Below, piece after piece: positions 1 through 6,880 of a DNA stretch of 64,000 nucleotides (position 1 is its first letter; the number at the start of each line of letters is the position of its first letter). This DNA comes from a virus. The translations under genes and the position numbers were made by a program. The notes beneath the pieces are model-generated. The model did not search any database. It saw only the letters and a list, made by a program, of their open reading frames with translations, and was not told the origin of the DNA. Location of the stretch: positions 1 through 64,000 of IMG/VR virus record IMGVR_UViG_3300030105_001626, one strand, 5' to 3'.

Positions 1-1
1 A

Positions 2-100
2 AAATTGGCACTACAAGAGGCCGATTTAGTGAATGATAGAGGTCAAACTCGCAAACAGATGTCACCTCGTTATGAACAGTTGTGTTATACAGGAGAATAA
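2..100 (+). CDS. C-terminal fragment of an unidentified protein
   Basis: An open frame enters from the window edge and ends with TAA at 98-100. The 32 visible residues are hydrophilic and end in SPRYEQLCYTGE. I do not recognise the family. A membrane-protein gene with a good ribosome binding site follows 2 bases later, so the two are probably one plus-strand transcription unit. Too little is visible to suggest a role. Confidence 0.5.
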   Translation, partial: KLALQEADLVNDRGQTRKQMSPRYEQLCYTGE

Positions 101-102
101 TT

Positions 103-258
103 ATGGAAAAAATAAGAAATAAAATAACAATGGCCATTGGCGTGATGTGTATCGCCGGTGCCTTTGTAAATGAACCAGTAAATGGTTACTTAATCCTATC
201 TGGTATGATACTCATATTCATGTCACTTATGGATATGTTTAAATGGATGGACGATTGA
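103..258 (+). CDS. small two-helix membrane protein
   Basis: This 51-residue protein starts at an ATG with AGGAG 8 bases upstream. It has two hydrophobic stretches (about residues 10-22 and 28-44) and an acidic end (KWMDD). It looks like an inner-membrane peptide of the kind common in T4-like accessory regions. The family is not recognised. It follows the upstream partial gene directly and overlaps the next ORF by 16 bases. Confidence 0.65.
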   Translation: MEKIRNKITMAIGVMCIAGAFVNEPVNGYLILSGMILIFMSLMDMFKWMDD

Positions 259-365
259 GAAACTTCTACATAGTTAATGTAGTGTTGTTTTTGATATCAC
301 TCTATTATATTGGATATATCGTAACAGATGGATTTACATTTCTGTTACCAAGTGTGATGCAGTAA
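243..365 (+). CDS. small single-span membrane protein
   Basis: A 40-residue ORF begins inside the end of the preceding gene and carries one clear membrane segment (about residues 9-27: IVNVVLFLISLYYIGYIV). The ATG has no strong ribosome binding site, so translation may be coupled to the upstream gene. Its TAA (363-365) lies one base from the stop of the first minus-strand gene, which makes this the convergence point of the two transcription directions. Confidence 0.5.
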   Translation: MDGRLRNFYIVNVVLFLISLYYIGYIVTDGFTFLLPSVMQ

Positions 366-366
366 A

Positions 367-675
367 TTACCAGTCTTCGGCTTTAGAATAACCTTCGAAG
401 TCATCCAAATCACGAACATCAGGAACATCTATAGCAAAGTCTTCTGCCTTAACGGCGATGCCTTGTTGTAGGAGTCTAGCGTGGGCCATTCGGTCTGGTT
501 GTTTGTGTTGCTCTCGCATCGATGCTGAGATTTTGTCCTTACCTGCCTGTGGCATTACTTGTACTTTCTTATAAGAACACTCTAGAGAGCAATAAGGACC
601 TTTCTTACGATGTGTCTCTTCACATATAGGACATTCTTTCTCTTTATATCTATCGGTTGGTCTTACCTTAGGCAT
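367..675 (-). CDS. zinc-finger small protein
   Basis: This protein of about 102 residues has a compact N-terminal Cys cluster (CPICEETHRKKGPYCSLEC), so probably one zinc-binding knuckle, followed by a basic stretch and an acidic tail. I chose ATG at 675 (MPKVRPTDRY) over the longer frame starting at 717 because this ATG overlaps the stop of the upstream small ORF, as is usual in this region. The zinc knuckle plus a basic segment resembles nucleic-acid-binding phage proteins. The precise role is unknown. Confidence 0.7.
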   Translation of the reverse strand: MPKVRPTDRYKEKECPICEETHRKKGPYCSLECSYKKVQVMPQAGKDKISASMREQHKQPDRMAHARLLQQGIAVKAEDFAIDVPDVRDLDDFEGYSKAEDW

Positions 676-820
676 TATTAAACACAAACGCAAATGTTTT
701 GTATGCGTACATACCAATGACCATAAATGGGAATATAGCTACAATCACTATTAATATTGTACTGTAAGCCACAATATCAACCACGGTTTCAAGTGTTTTT
801 CTTAACAGTTTCCGAAACAT
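668..820 (-). CDS. small membrane protein, about 50 aa
   Basis: The ORF opens with MFRKLLRKTLETV, a basic N-terminus, followed by a hydrophobic span (about residues 14-36). It overlaps the end of the upstream gene and its stop codon overlaps the ATG of the downstream zinc-finger gene. That tight overlap supports a real, translationally coupled gene. Topology is probably one or two spans with the positive end inside. No family recognised. Confidence 0.6.
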   Translation of the reverse strand: MFRKLLRKTLETVVDIVAYSTILIVIVAIFPFMVIGMYAYKTFAFVFNNA

Positions 821-995
821 CATCTATCTCCAATTGATATATTCTAGTTCTATAATCTTGTAATATGAAATTCAACTTCTTTCTTAGTTCAACATCAGTT
901 ATACCATTTAAATGGGTTCTCATGTCAACGACCATACTATCTACTAATCTATGAAATTTCATATATTGTTTATAATCTATTTTTGTTTTTGGCAT
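789..995 (-). CDS. hypothetical 68-aa protein
   Basis: A charged, helix-predicted small protein (MPKTKIDYKQYMKF...SETVKKNT) with no recognisable motif. It sits in a chain of overlapping minus-strand small genes. Function unknown; accessory phage gene. Confidence 0.6.
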   Translation of the reverse strand: MPKTKIDYKQYMKFHRLVDSMVVDMRTHLNGITDVELRKKLNFILQDYRTRIYQLEIDDVSETVKKNT

Positions 996-1012
996 TGTAT
1001 TGTCTCATATAA

Positions 1013-1231
1013 TTAATGTAATGTATTCCTATGACCCTGACCACGATTAATCATATCATCTATGACATCGATATATTGTCGGTCTTCAAATTCAAGTTGA
1101 GTGTAGTACTGGTGAATTTCTGTAATAAGGACGGAAACCATAGATGGTGAAGTGATATGTAAATTCTCATCTACATATTGTTCCAATAGGTTCATTTTGC
1201 TGTTGATAATATCTCTAATCTTGGTGTCCAT
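1013..1231 (-). CDS. hypothetical 72-aa protein
   Basis: This small acidic, mostly helical protein (MDTKIRDIINSKMNLL...) shows no recognisable motif. It overlaps the end of the upstream DUF6433-like gene by 17 bases, a spacing typical of translational coupling. Function unknown. Confidence 0.6.
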   Translation of the reverse strand: MDTKIRDIINSKMNLLEQYVDENLHITSPSMVSVLITEIHQYYTQLEFEDRQYIDVIDDMINRGQGHRNTLH

Positions 1232-1625
1232 AGAAGCCCGATTCTTTTAGAAATTGTTCTGTTATCTTCGGGTATAATTTACCCAAATTTTGGTCTTTCA
1301 CTGCTAATAAAACTTTTACTTCATCTACATGTATATCTTTTAGTAAATCAACAAAATGCATCTCACGTCTAAAGGATTCCATATTAGGATTCTCTTTTGT
1401 ATAGACATAGAGTTTCTTTATCTCTGCAGTCAATAGACCATTCAGACCAATATTATCGGGATTTGGTTCAAATGGTGGGTCGCCTTCTGGCAACAAAAAC
1501 TTATATTCTGGGTCAAACGCATACTTAAATAAAAGATTGAGTATTGGTTTCTTCTCTTCGTAATCTTTTATTTTAGATGTATCACTATTTATTTCATTTA
1601 AAATCTCTGGAATATATTTTCTCAC
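1215..1625 (-). CDS. DUF6433-like conserved phage protein
   Basis: The body matches, from memory, a protein family widespread in T4-like cyanophages (DUF6433): a YEEKKPILNLLFKYAFDP segment, then LLPEGDPPFEPNPDN, then a LRREMHFVDLL-like helix and LLAVKDQNL near the C-terminus. Its role is unknown. I prefer the GTG start at 1625 (VRKYIPEIL), which overlaps the TGA of the upstream gene, over an ATG at 1646 lying inside that gene. The length (136 aa) fits the family. Confidence 0.75.
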   Translation of the reverse strand: MRKYIPEILNEINSDTSKIKDYEEKKPILNLLFKYAFDPEYKFLLPEGDPPFEPNPDNIGLNGLLTAEIKKLYVYTKENPNMESFRREMHFVDLLKDIHVDEVKVLLAVKDQNLGKLYPKITEQFLKESGFYGHQD

Positions 1626-1843
1626 GAAAACAACCAGATATAACATCCGATTGAATTCAGACCAATGAAATATATGTTCTGTAAGAATAGAGGTAAGTTC
1701 TGATACTTTACACTAAATTCATATGCTAATATTACATGAGCAACAACGAATAATGGAAAACAAAACTTATAGTAGGGTAATTGCAAGGCTAATGCCGTTG
1801 CACCTGTTACTAATAAGCCAGTTGAAATCCATTTAATATCCAT
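1622..1843 (-). CDS. three-span small membrane protein
   Basis: 73 residues, nearly all hydrophobic, with about three predicted membrane spans (residues 5-20, 28-45, 52-72) and short polar turns. It overlaps neighbours at both ends (1843 and 1622-1625), so it is co-translated with them. The family is not recognised. Confidence 0.65.
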   Translation of the reverse strand: MDIKWISTGLLVTGATALALQLPYYKFCFPLFVVAHVILAYEFSVKYQNLPLFLQNIYFIGLNSIGCYIWLFS

Positions 1844-2082
1844 TACTTGGACTGACGTTTAACTATATCAGCTTCTATTTTTTCTAGACGAGCTTTGACC
1901 CATTCATCTTCGTCTTTAAATTTTGTTAGAGTTTTCATTGAAGTTTGAATATGAAATAGTATCTCATACATTTTCTTCTTAGAACTCCAACCTTCTTCTG
2001 GATGGCCTGCATAAAAATCTAGGTCATCTAGATATTCCCATACTGCACCTTCTTGGTCACCTTTGTCAAATGGATTCATCAT
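1843..2082 (-). CDS. hypothetical acidic 79-aa protein
   Basis: An acidic, Trp/Asp-rich N-terminus (residues 1-32) is followed by a basic helical tail ending in KRQSK. No known motif is seen. It sits between the membrane protein and the DsbA-like gene in the same operon-like series. Confidence 0.6.
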   Translation of the reverse strand: MMNPFDKGDQEGAVWEYLDDLDFYAGHPEEGWSSKKKMYEILFHIQTSMKTLTKFKDEDEWVKARLEKIEADIVKRQSK

Positions 2083-2094
2083 AATCTATTTCTC

Positions 2095-2352
2095 CTATCC
2101 TTCGCCTGTTACACGATGATATAATATTACAAACTCATCGTGAGTTGAAACTTCTTCTGCTAAGTTTTGATTGTGATATACTTTCGCCATCTTAGAAATA
2201 ACCTTTTTAGGTATCTCAAATTTTTCATGTAGATTGCTCACAATTTCTTTCATTAAATCTTTCTCAGCACCTGTTCTTAACATACAATTGCTTAACTCTT
2301 GCATTGCACCTGATATTTCTTTCTTATCTGCATCACTAATCGCTGCCATCAT
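2095..2352 (-). CDS. DsbA/gp33-type late-transcription accessory protein (candidate)
   Basis: 85 residues, helical. The C-terminal half (KFEIPKKVISKMAKVYHNQN then VILYHRV) resembles the T4 double-stranded-DNA-binding protein DsbA, in which a similar pattern of basic helix, LALYHKDN-like segment and acidic segment occurs. In T4 this protein is encoded beside gene 33 and assists late transcription. The assignment rests on recalled pattern similarity and is tentative. Start at 2352 or the adjacent ATG at 2349. Confidence 0.45.
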   Translation of the reverse strand: MMAAISDADKKEISGAMQELSNCMLRTGAEKDLMKEIVSNLHEKFEIPKKVISKMAKVYHNQNLAEEVSTHDEFVILYHRVTGEG

Positions 2353-2494
2353 CTAACTCCTTGTTTGATTTCGAATGTTTAATCTTTCTGTTATACTTTG
2401 TCTTGTCTTTCTCAACCTTGTGACCAAATGGCGAATCTATACTAAACAATTCTATTGCTCTTCTAGTCCAAGGTTTAGGTTTCTGAGGTATCAT
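2336..2494 (-). CDS. conserved basic small phage protein, 52 aa
   Basis: The ORF begins MIPQKPKPWTRRAIELFSID and continues SPFGHKVEKDKTKYNRK. Similar short basic proteins with an ELF-x4-SPF core occur, from memory, in T4-like cyanophages. It starts in an ATGA overlap with the upstream gene and ends inside the start of the DsbA-like gene. Function unknown; the basic charge suggests nucleic-acid or protein contact. Confidence 0.6.
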   Translation of the reverse strand: MIPQKPKPWTRRAIELFSIDSPFGHKVEKDKTKYNRKIKHSKSNKELDDGSD

Positions 2495-2769
2495 TGAATG
2501 TCTTCATCATATGGGTCTTCGCCTTCATTATCATCAGACCAACCTCTAGACCAATCAGGAGAGTCATTGAGCCAACCAAATATCTTTTCGTATGCATCGT
2601 GTTCGCTTGATGCTAACACTCTAAACACGGCATCACCATCTACAAATTTAAGTTGAAATGGCATATTCTTTGGTAATTGAAAAGGCTTCTCGATGCTTAC
2701 TTCTATGTCAAAGTATTTCATCGCCTTAATTTTATCAATTGCTTCTGTTACTTGCCAATCGCCTATCAT
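2491..2769 (-). CDS. hypothetical 92-aa protein
   Basis: The N-terminal two thirds look like a small alpha/beta fold (VEVSIEKPFQLP, FQLKFVDGDAVFRVLASSEHDAY), and the tail is very acidic (DDNEGEDPYDEDIQ). No family recognised. It overlaps genes at both ends, so expression is coupled to them. Confidence 0.6.
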   Translation of the reverse strand: MIGDWQVTEAIDKIKAMKYFDIEVSIEKPFQLPKNMPFQLKFVDGDAVFRVLASSEHDAYEKIFGWLNDSPDWSRGWSDDNEGEDPYDEDIQ

Positions 2770-3005
2770 TCTGATTCTGGCTCTATTGGTGTAACTGATG
2801 ATATAAATTCATCAACCTGTTCATCAATCGTTTCAGTTCTATTAAGATTCACTATACCACCTACAACCTTATCTGTAAAACTTGGTTTATCTGCAATGTC
2901 TTTTTCGTCTAATGACCATATTACAGATAGCATTATAACAAAGGCCACTAATAATAGAGGCAATCTTTGTTTCTTGATGTGTTTAATAATCTGGCGCTTA
3001 TTCAT
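2766..3005 (-). CDS. small membrane-anchored protein
   Basis: 79 residues: a basic N-terminus (MNKRQIIKHIKKQR), one membrane span (about residues 15-31), then an acidic soluble domain ending in EPESE. Probably a type II inner-membrane protein. Its start overlaps the stop of the 48-aa ORF upstream. The sequence encoding RLPLLL includes a TTGCCTC box with TATAAT 20 bases on, which may double as a promoter. Confidence 0.6.
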   Translation of the reverse strand: MNKRQIIKHIKKQRLPLLLVAFVIMLSVIWSLDEKDIADKPSFTDKVVGGIVNLNRTETIDEQVDEFISSVTPIEPESE

Positions 3006-3144
3006 TGATAAGAAGTGATACTTGATTAGGTTGGGGTGTGTAGGGTACGACCAGGCTTATTTCTGATGCCTGTGTATCTGCATGATAATGCTCTTCTATT
3101 GTTTCATAGAAAAACATAAATGTGTAAAGTATAACATAGTCCAT
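2998..3144 (-). CDS. hypothetical 48-aa protein
   Basis: This short ORF has GGAG upstream of its ATG and a hydrophobic start (MDYVILYTFMFF), and its stop overlaps the next gene's ATG. The overlap and ribosome binding site support translation. No motif recognised. Confidence 0.5.
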   Translation of the reverse strand: MDYVILYTFMFFYETIEEHYHADTQASEISLVVPYTPQPNQVSLLINE

Positions 3145-3173
3145 AATAACTCCATAATATAAATTAAAATTGC

Positions 3174-3323
3174 TTATTCAGATGAAAAAGCTTCAATCAT
3201 TCTTCTGTTTTTTTCTTTAGTTTCTTTTGTTGCTAACATCTCAGCTTCTTGTTGTTGCTGTTCAAGATTTTGTTGTTGGTTTTCAGCCGCAGCACGGTCA
3301 TCTTGTTGTTGTGTATCAGTCAT
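3174..3323 (-). CDS. glutamine-rich 49-aa peptide
   Basis: The peptide is built of QQQ runs and charged residues (MTDTQQQDDRAAAENQQQNL..., ending MIEAFSSE) and would form a long polar helix or coiled coil. A T4-like late promoter box lies about 55 bases upstream. A structural or scaffold-like role is possible, but nothing in the sequence proves it. Confidence 0.5.
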   Translation of the reverse strand: MTDTQQQDDRAAAENQQQNLEQQQQEAEMLATKETKEKNRRMIEAFSSE

Positions 3324-3375
3324 TTTACCATTCCTTTTGGGATTAGATTAGAAATAAATGCCTTTTGAGCAATTC

Positions 3376-3383
3376 TATTTATG
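3376..3383 (-). promoter_or_regulatory. T4-like late promoter box (CATAAATA)
   Basis: The minus strand reads CATAAATAG in the gap upstream of the 3174-3323 peptide. It is one base from the T4 late consensus TATAAATA, and the gp55 sigma factor that would read such boxes is encoded in this window. Confidence 0.4.
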
Positions 3384-3386
3384 CCT

Positions 3387-3569
3387 TTATTCCGTCCCAG
3401 GTATTCTTTGTTTAGTCTGAGTCAAATGATATCGATATCTTTTCAAATAACTTAACGCTCTTTTTGGTTCGTGTATTGGATTTGGTAAAGGACCAAACAA
3501 TCTGTCCATGTCTTCTACTATCTCTTGAGCTTCTTCATCAGGTATGTGGTCTTCACCTAAAACTATCAA
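3387..3569 (-). CDS. hypothetical 60-aa protein
   Basis: An acidic N-terminal helix (DEEAQEIVEDMDRLF) is followed by a basic, Tyr-rich C-terminus (SYLKRYRYHLTQTK). The start overlaps the stop of the upstream membrane protein. Not recognised. Confidence 0.55.
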   Translation of the reverse strand: MIVLGEDHIPDEEAQEIVEDMDRLFGPLPNPIHEPKRALSYLKRYRYHLTQTKQRIPGTE

Positions 3570-3802
3570 ATGAAAGTTCTCACTACTCCATATCCATATA
3601 ATACCGCCATCATTACATTTATTATGATAACACTTGGTTCACGCCAGAGACTTCCGATGTAAATCCAACCGATACCTGCTACAGTACCTAACCAGACATT
3701 TAGTGGGAACATTTCTAATGCAGATGCTAATGCACAACCGCAGGCAGCTATCGTAGATAACCACTTAACCCAAAATGCAAATGTTGATTGATTTGATATC
3801 AT
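3566..3802 (-). CDS. DUF6552-like small membrane protein
   Basis: 78 residues with three predicted spans. The pattern (FWVKWLSTIAACGCALAS, then FPLNVWLGTVAGIGWIYIGSLW, then IIINVMMAVLYGYGV) matches, from memory, a family of small phage inner-membrane proteins (DUF6552) with a W-x-EPS-x-I-x-x-N core. Role unknown; the family is common in marine T4-like phages. Confidence 0.6.
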   Translation of the reverse strand: MISNQSTFAFWVKWLSTIAACGCALASALEMFPLNVWLGTVAGIGWIYIGSLWREPSVIIINVMMAVLYGYGVVRTFI

Positions 3803-3820
3803 ATTACAAGGAGTATAACA

Positions 3821-4075
3821 CTATTTTGAGTGTTTTTGAGGCGAACTTTGGAGGCCGTAGGTGGATGGGTCTTGATGTAGAACCCAATTGACATAATCAA
3901 CAGCTAAATCTTCATCTTTAAAGTATTTTGTGATTACTTGCCCTGACAATATAGAGCCAACGAAGATAAGTATATTGCCTTTATAGTTAGAAAACTTAAT
4001 CCACCAATAATGTTTTACTATTGGCTTATATGTTCTCAATGAGATTTCAATATCTCTCTTGATATCTTCATTCAT
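3821..4075 (-). CDS. hypothetical 84-aa protein
   Basis: A small protein with an aromatic, partly hydrophobic centre (HYWWIKFSNYKGNILIFVGSIL) and a polar tail. It could be membrane-associated, but the centre also fits a small beta fold. No family recognised. Confidence 0.5.
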   Translation of the reverse strand: MNEDIKRDIEISLRTYKPIVKHYWWIKFSNYKGNILIFVGSILSGQVITKYFKDEDLAVDYVNWVLHQDPSTYGLQSSPQKHSK

Positions 4076-4111
4076 TATAACACTATATCTAGTATGAGTT
4101 GGGCAAACATG

Positions 4112-4582
4112 CTACTTTCTTGGTGAACTTCGGCTATATCCATTGGATTTAGGTGATGAGTTATTATAAGTAATGGTGTCCGGTTTTGATATAAGATTAT
4201 CTTTCCTTATTCGACAAGTGACCCAATCATTATAGTATTCGTGTGTAACTAGAGCATCTCGTGTAAATATCTCGTACGTCTCGAAATAAGATAGTTCTGA
4301 ACGAGTCTTACATAGATGTAGAATTTCTCTCGTAAAATGTTTCTTACCAGCCTTCTGTACATCTTCTTTGATTACTTTGTTTGAACCCCAATATTCTTCC
4401 CAATCAGACTTCACTCTAATTTTTTTCTTCTTACCTTTTACTTGTTTTCTAGAAGCCTTGGTAAAAAACTTCTTACCTACATACTTTCTATTATTCTGTA
4501 AGTTGGTGATTAGGTAAACTATCCCAAAATACTCACCAACATTTTCTTCAGTAAATTCTTTACCTCTAAATGTCCAATTCAA
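4112..4582 (-). CDS. GIY-YIG endonuclease (Seg-like)
   Basis: The N-terminal segment GIVYLITNLQNNRKYVGKKF is the GIY-YIG signature (here GIV-Y and YVG). It is followed by a basic insertion (KKKKIRVKSDWEEYWGS) and the conserved Glu-bearing helix (LSYFETYEIF) of this nuclease fold. At 156 aa it resembles free-standing T4 Seg-type homing nucleases, which cut related phage genomes and promote their own spread. It sits alone among small genes with no intron visible beside it. Confidence 0.85.
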   Translation of the reverse strand: MNWTFRGKEFTEENVGEYFGIVYLITNLQNNRKYVGKKFFTKASRKQVKGKKKKIRVKSDWEEYWGSNKVIKEDVQKAGKKHFTREILHLCKTRSELSYFETYEIFTRDALVTHEYYNDWVTCRIRKDNLISKPDTITYNNSSPKSNGYSRSSPRK

Positions 4583-4598
4583 TATAGATTCAACCTTT

Positions 4599-4769
4599 CT
4601 AATAAGTTACGTTAGGATTATATGGTGCATCATTTTTATTTATGGGCTTTATAGCTAAGTATTCACCACAGAATGGGCAATAAGTAGGTTCATCGTCAGC
4701 TGTCTCTTCACTGTAACTTACTACAAATTCAGATTGACAACTACTACAAGTGTGGTCTAATGTCTTCAC
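4599..4769 (-). CDS. zinc-ribbon small protein, GTG start
   Basis: 56 residues with two Cys pairs, CSSC near the N-terminus and CPFC near residue 31, forming a zinc ribbon around an acidic loop. The start is GTG at 4769 with AAGGA 8 bases upstream; no ATG is available. Similar tiny zinc-ribbon proteins occur in T4-like cyanophages. The role is unknown, possibly contact with RNA polymerase or nucleic acid. Confidence 0.7.
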   Translation of the reverse strand: MKTLDHTCSSCQSEFVVSYSEETADDEPTYCPFCGEYLAIKPINKNDAPYNPNVTY

Positions 4770-4800
4770 TTTTTATTTCCTTTATATTCAACAATTCAAA

Positions 4801-5217
4801 TTATACTGCAACAACTGGAATAGATATTTCCCTTTGTGACTTTTTCTTTTCATAATCAGCCAAGGCACCTTTAATGGCATCTTCAGCTAAAACTGAACAA
4901 TGTATTTTAACTGGCGGCAAAGCTAGTTCTTCTACTATGTCCATATTTTTAATTTCTTGAGCTTGCTCAACAGATTTACCCTTGAGCCAAGTTGTAACAA
5001 GACTACTTGAAGCTATAGCTGAACCACATCCGTATGTTTTGAATTTAGCATCTTCTATAATTCCAGTGTCTTCATTAATTTTTATTTGGAGTTTCATTAC
5101 ATCACCACAAGCAGGAGCGCCAACCATACCAGTTCCTACTGTCGGGTCATTTTTGTCCATTGAGCCCACGTTTCTAGGATTCTCATAATGGTCTAATACA
5201 CCTTTACTATAAGCCAT
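4801..5217 (-). CDS. iscU: IscU-type Fe-S cluster scaffold
   Basis: IscU assembles [2Fe-2S] clusters from iron and IscS-supplied sulfur. All key features are present: Cys37 and Asp39 (GAPACGDV), Cys64 (TYGCGSAIAS), the LPPVK motif at 100-104 that the HscA chaperone recognises, and His106-Cys107. The length (138 aa) is near the host-type 128, with a short unrelated tail after the conserved domain. A strong AAGGAG site precedes the ATG. ErpA-like, NrdB, thioredoxin and NrdA follow upstream on the same strand, which suggests support of host Fe-S assembly during nucleotide synthesis. Confidence 0.92.
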   Translation of the reverse strand: MAYSKGVLDHYENPRNVGSMDKNDPTVGTGMVGAPACGDVMKLQIKINEDTGIIEDAKFKTYGCGSAIASSSLVTTWLKGKSVEQAQEIKNMDIVEELALPPVKIHCSVLAEDAIKGALADYEKKKSQREISIPVVAV

Positions 5218-5218
5218 T

Positions 5219-5278
5219 TTACTTCTCCTTTTTTCTCCGTGTCTTTCTCTTTGTAACTGTTTTTTTTCTTCTAGGCAT
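5219..5278 (-). CDS. 19-aa very basic mini-ORF
   Basis: The ORF encodes MPRRKKTVTKRKTRRKKEK, 12 of 19 residues Lys or Arg. Its ATG overlaps the ErpA stop (TAATG), and its end contains the ribosome binding site of IscU. It may be a translated coupling peptide or simply a purine-rich leader; the sequence alone cannot tell. Confidence 0.3.
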   Translation of the reverse strand: MPRRKKTVTKRKTRRKKEK

Positions 5279-5610
5279 TATACTGCGAAACTACTTCCGC
5301 ATCCACATGAAGATTTAGCAACTGGATTTGATATCTGAAATTGTTCTGCCATTAGAGTTTTAGTATAAGCAACTGTTGAACCTTCTAGATATTGACTAGA
5401 GTGTGCATCGACAATAACTTTTAGTTCTGTGCCTTCTAAATCTAATACAGTAGCATCTTCTTCAATCTTGGATTCCCATGTAAATCCATATTGAAACCCT
5501 GAGCATCCGCCACCCTGTACATACATTCTGAGACCTTTTATATCGGCATCGGTTTCATCCGTATATAGGTCCATAATCTTGTCAATAGCGGACTGTTCAA
5601 TGGTTATCAT
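5278..5610 (-). CDS. A-type Fe-S carrier (ErpA/IscA-like)
   Basis: A-type carriers receive clusters from IscU and pass them to target enzymes. The three cluster-binding cysteines are visible: Cys36 (GGGCSGFQYG) and Cys102, Cys104 (SSCGCGSSF) near the C-terminus. The length (110 aa) is normal for the family. The fold pattern (MITIEQSAIDKI start, LRMYVQGGGCSG) is complete with no truncation. It lies directly upstream of iscU, so the phage carries a scaffold and carrier pair but no desulfurase or chaperone in this window. Confidence 0.9.
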   Translation of the reverse strand: MITIEQSAIDKIMDLYTDETDADIKGLRMYVQGGGCSGFQYGFTWESKIEEDATVLDLEGTELKVIVDAHSSQYLEGSTVAYTKTLMAEQFQISNPVAKSSCGCGSSFAV

Positions 5611-5613
5611 TTT

Positions 5614-5814
5614 TTATTTCTTTGATTTCTTTGCTTGTTCTTTTGTATATAATGTCCAAGCACCATAAACGATAGCGCCAACTGCCGCTACTGATACTAA
5701 TGCATGTGACATTAGAGCAAGAGTGCCAAGTACAATCAAAGCAACTCCGTCCCATGAAGTTCTTTCAGCCCAACGTGCAAGAAGCCAAGCTTTTATAACG
5801 TTTAAATCTAACAT
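5614..5814 (-). CDS. small membrane protein between ErpA and NrdB
   Basis: I start this at ATG 5814 (MLDLNVIKAWLLARWAERTSW), which has AAGGA 8 bases upstream; the longer frame runs into nrdB and is not needed. The 66-residue product has a Trp-rich amphipathic N-terminus, two hydrophobic spans (about residues 22-35 and 38-53) and a basic tail. No family recognised; topology suggests both ends in the cytoplasm. Confidence 0.65.
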   Translation of the reverse strand: MLDLNVIKAWLLARWAERTSWDGVALIVLGTLALMSHALVSVAAVGAIVYGAWTLYTKEQAKKSKK

Positions 5815-5866
5815 AATATTTTCCTTATTTTGATTATAGCGGTAAGCTATTTTATTGTTTTTAACT

Positions 5867-6880
5867 TTAGGTTGCAACTTTCTCATGTTTCTTATCCTCG
5901 GGGTTTCCCCATACATCCTCCCATGAACCTGACAGAGCGCCTTTAGCGTAATCTGTTGCACGATTCTCGAAGAAGTTAGTGTGTGTTGGAGCATTAACCA
6001 TCTCTTCTACCCAAGGCAATGGATTCTTTTTAACTTTATACACGCCTCGAAGTCCTAATGATATCAGCCTTCTATCACAAATATAACGAATATAGTGCTT
6101 AACTTGTGCTGCAGTTAAATCAGGCATATCGCCCATTTCAAATGCTAAATCAATAAATTTATCTTCCAACTCAACCATTTTTTCTGCAATTGAATAAATT
6201 CGAGATTTAAGTGTATCATTCCAAATCTCTTTGTTCTCCTCTATATAGGTTCTGAATAACTTAATCATTGATTCAGTATGCATTGTTTCATCAACAATAG
6301 ACCATGTTATAATCTGTCCCATACCTTTCATCATGCCATGGCGAGGGAAGTTTAGTAACATAATGAATGATGAGAATAATTGCATACCTTCAGTAAATGC
6401 AGAGAAAACTGCAATGTGTGTAGCTGTAGACTGTTTATCGCCGTTACGACTACTAATATCTTTTACATAATCATGTTTATTCTTCATCGACTCATATTCT
6501 AGAAATTCACCATATGTTGAATCAGGCATTCCTAATGTTTCAATTAAATGTGAGTAAGCTGCAATGTGAAGTGCTTCACGAGCGGCAAATCCCATTAACA
6601 TCATTCGAACTTCTGGTTGTGGAAAATATGGTAAATAGTTGTTTACATAACCACCGGCAACATCTACATCACCTTGTGTGAAGAATCTAAAGATGTTTGT
6701 GAGAAAATGTTTTTGTGGTTGAGTCAATACTCGTTGCCAATCTTTTACATCTTCTGCCATAGGAACTTCAGTGTGTAGCCAATGACTTTGCTCATGTTTT
6801 AACCATGCGTTATAGGCCCATGGATAATTAAATGGTTTAAAACTATTTCTGTCTTCCATTAGATTCGAATCTTTTGCCAT
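5867..6880 (-). CDS. nrdB: ribonucleotide reductase class I small subunit
   Basis: NrdB houses the dinuclear metal and radical site that starts reduction of ribonucleotides by NrdA. Visible ligands are Asp71 (FTQGD), Glu102 and His105 (REALHIAAYS), Glu164 (FTEGMQ), and Glu198 and His201 (VDETMH). The radical tyrosine is retained at Tyr109. I use ATG 6880 (MAKDSN), which overlaps the thioredoxin stop as TAATG. The product is 337 aa, close to the usual length. The C-terminal tail needed for docking to NrdA is present. Confidence 0.95.
   Translation of the reverse strand: MAKDSNLMEDRNSFKPFNYPWAYNAWLKHEQSHWLHTEVPMAEDVKDWQRVLTQPQKHFLTNIFRFFTQGDVDVAGGYVNNYLPYFPQPEVRMMLMGFAAREALHIAAYSHLIETLGMPDSTYGEFLEYESMKNKHDYVKDISSRNGDKQSTATHIAVFSAFTEGMQLFSSFIMLLNFPRHGMMKGMGQIITWSIVDETMHTESMIKLFRTYIEENKEIWNDTLKSRIYSIAEKMVELEDKFIDLAFEMGDMPDLTAAQVKHYIRYICDRRLISLGLRGVYKVKKNPLPWVEEMVNAPTHTNFFENRATDYAKGALSGSWEDVWGNPEDKKHEKVAT

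Noticed and set aside
5815-5994. N-terminal extension of the small membrane protein into nrdB
   Set aside because: The ATG at 5814 has a good AAGGA site and the extension only reads through the nrdB C-terminus in another frame.
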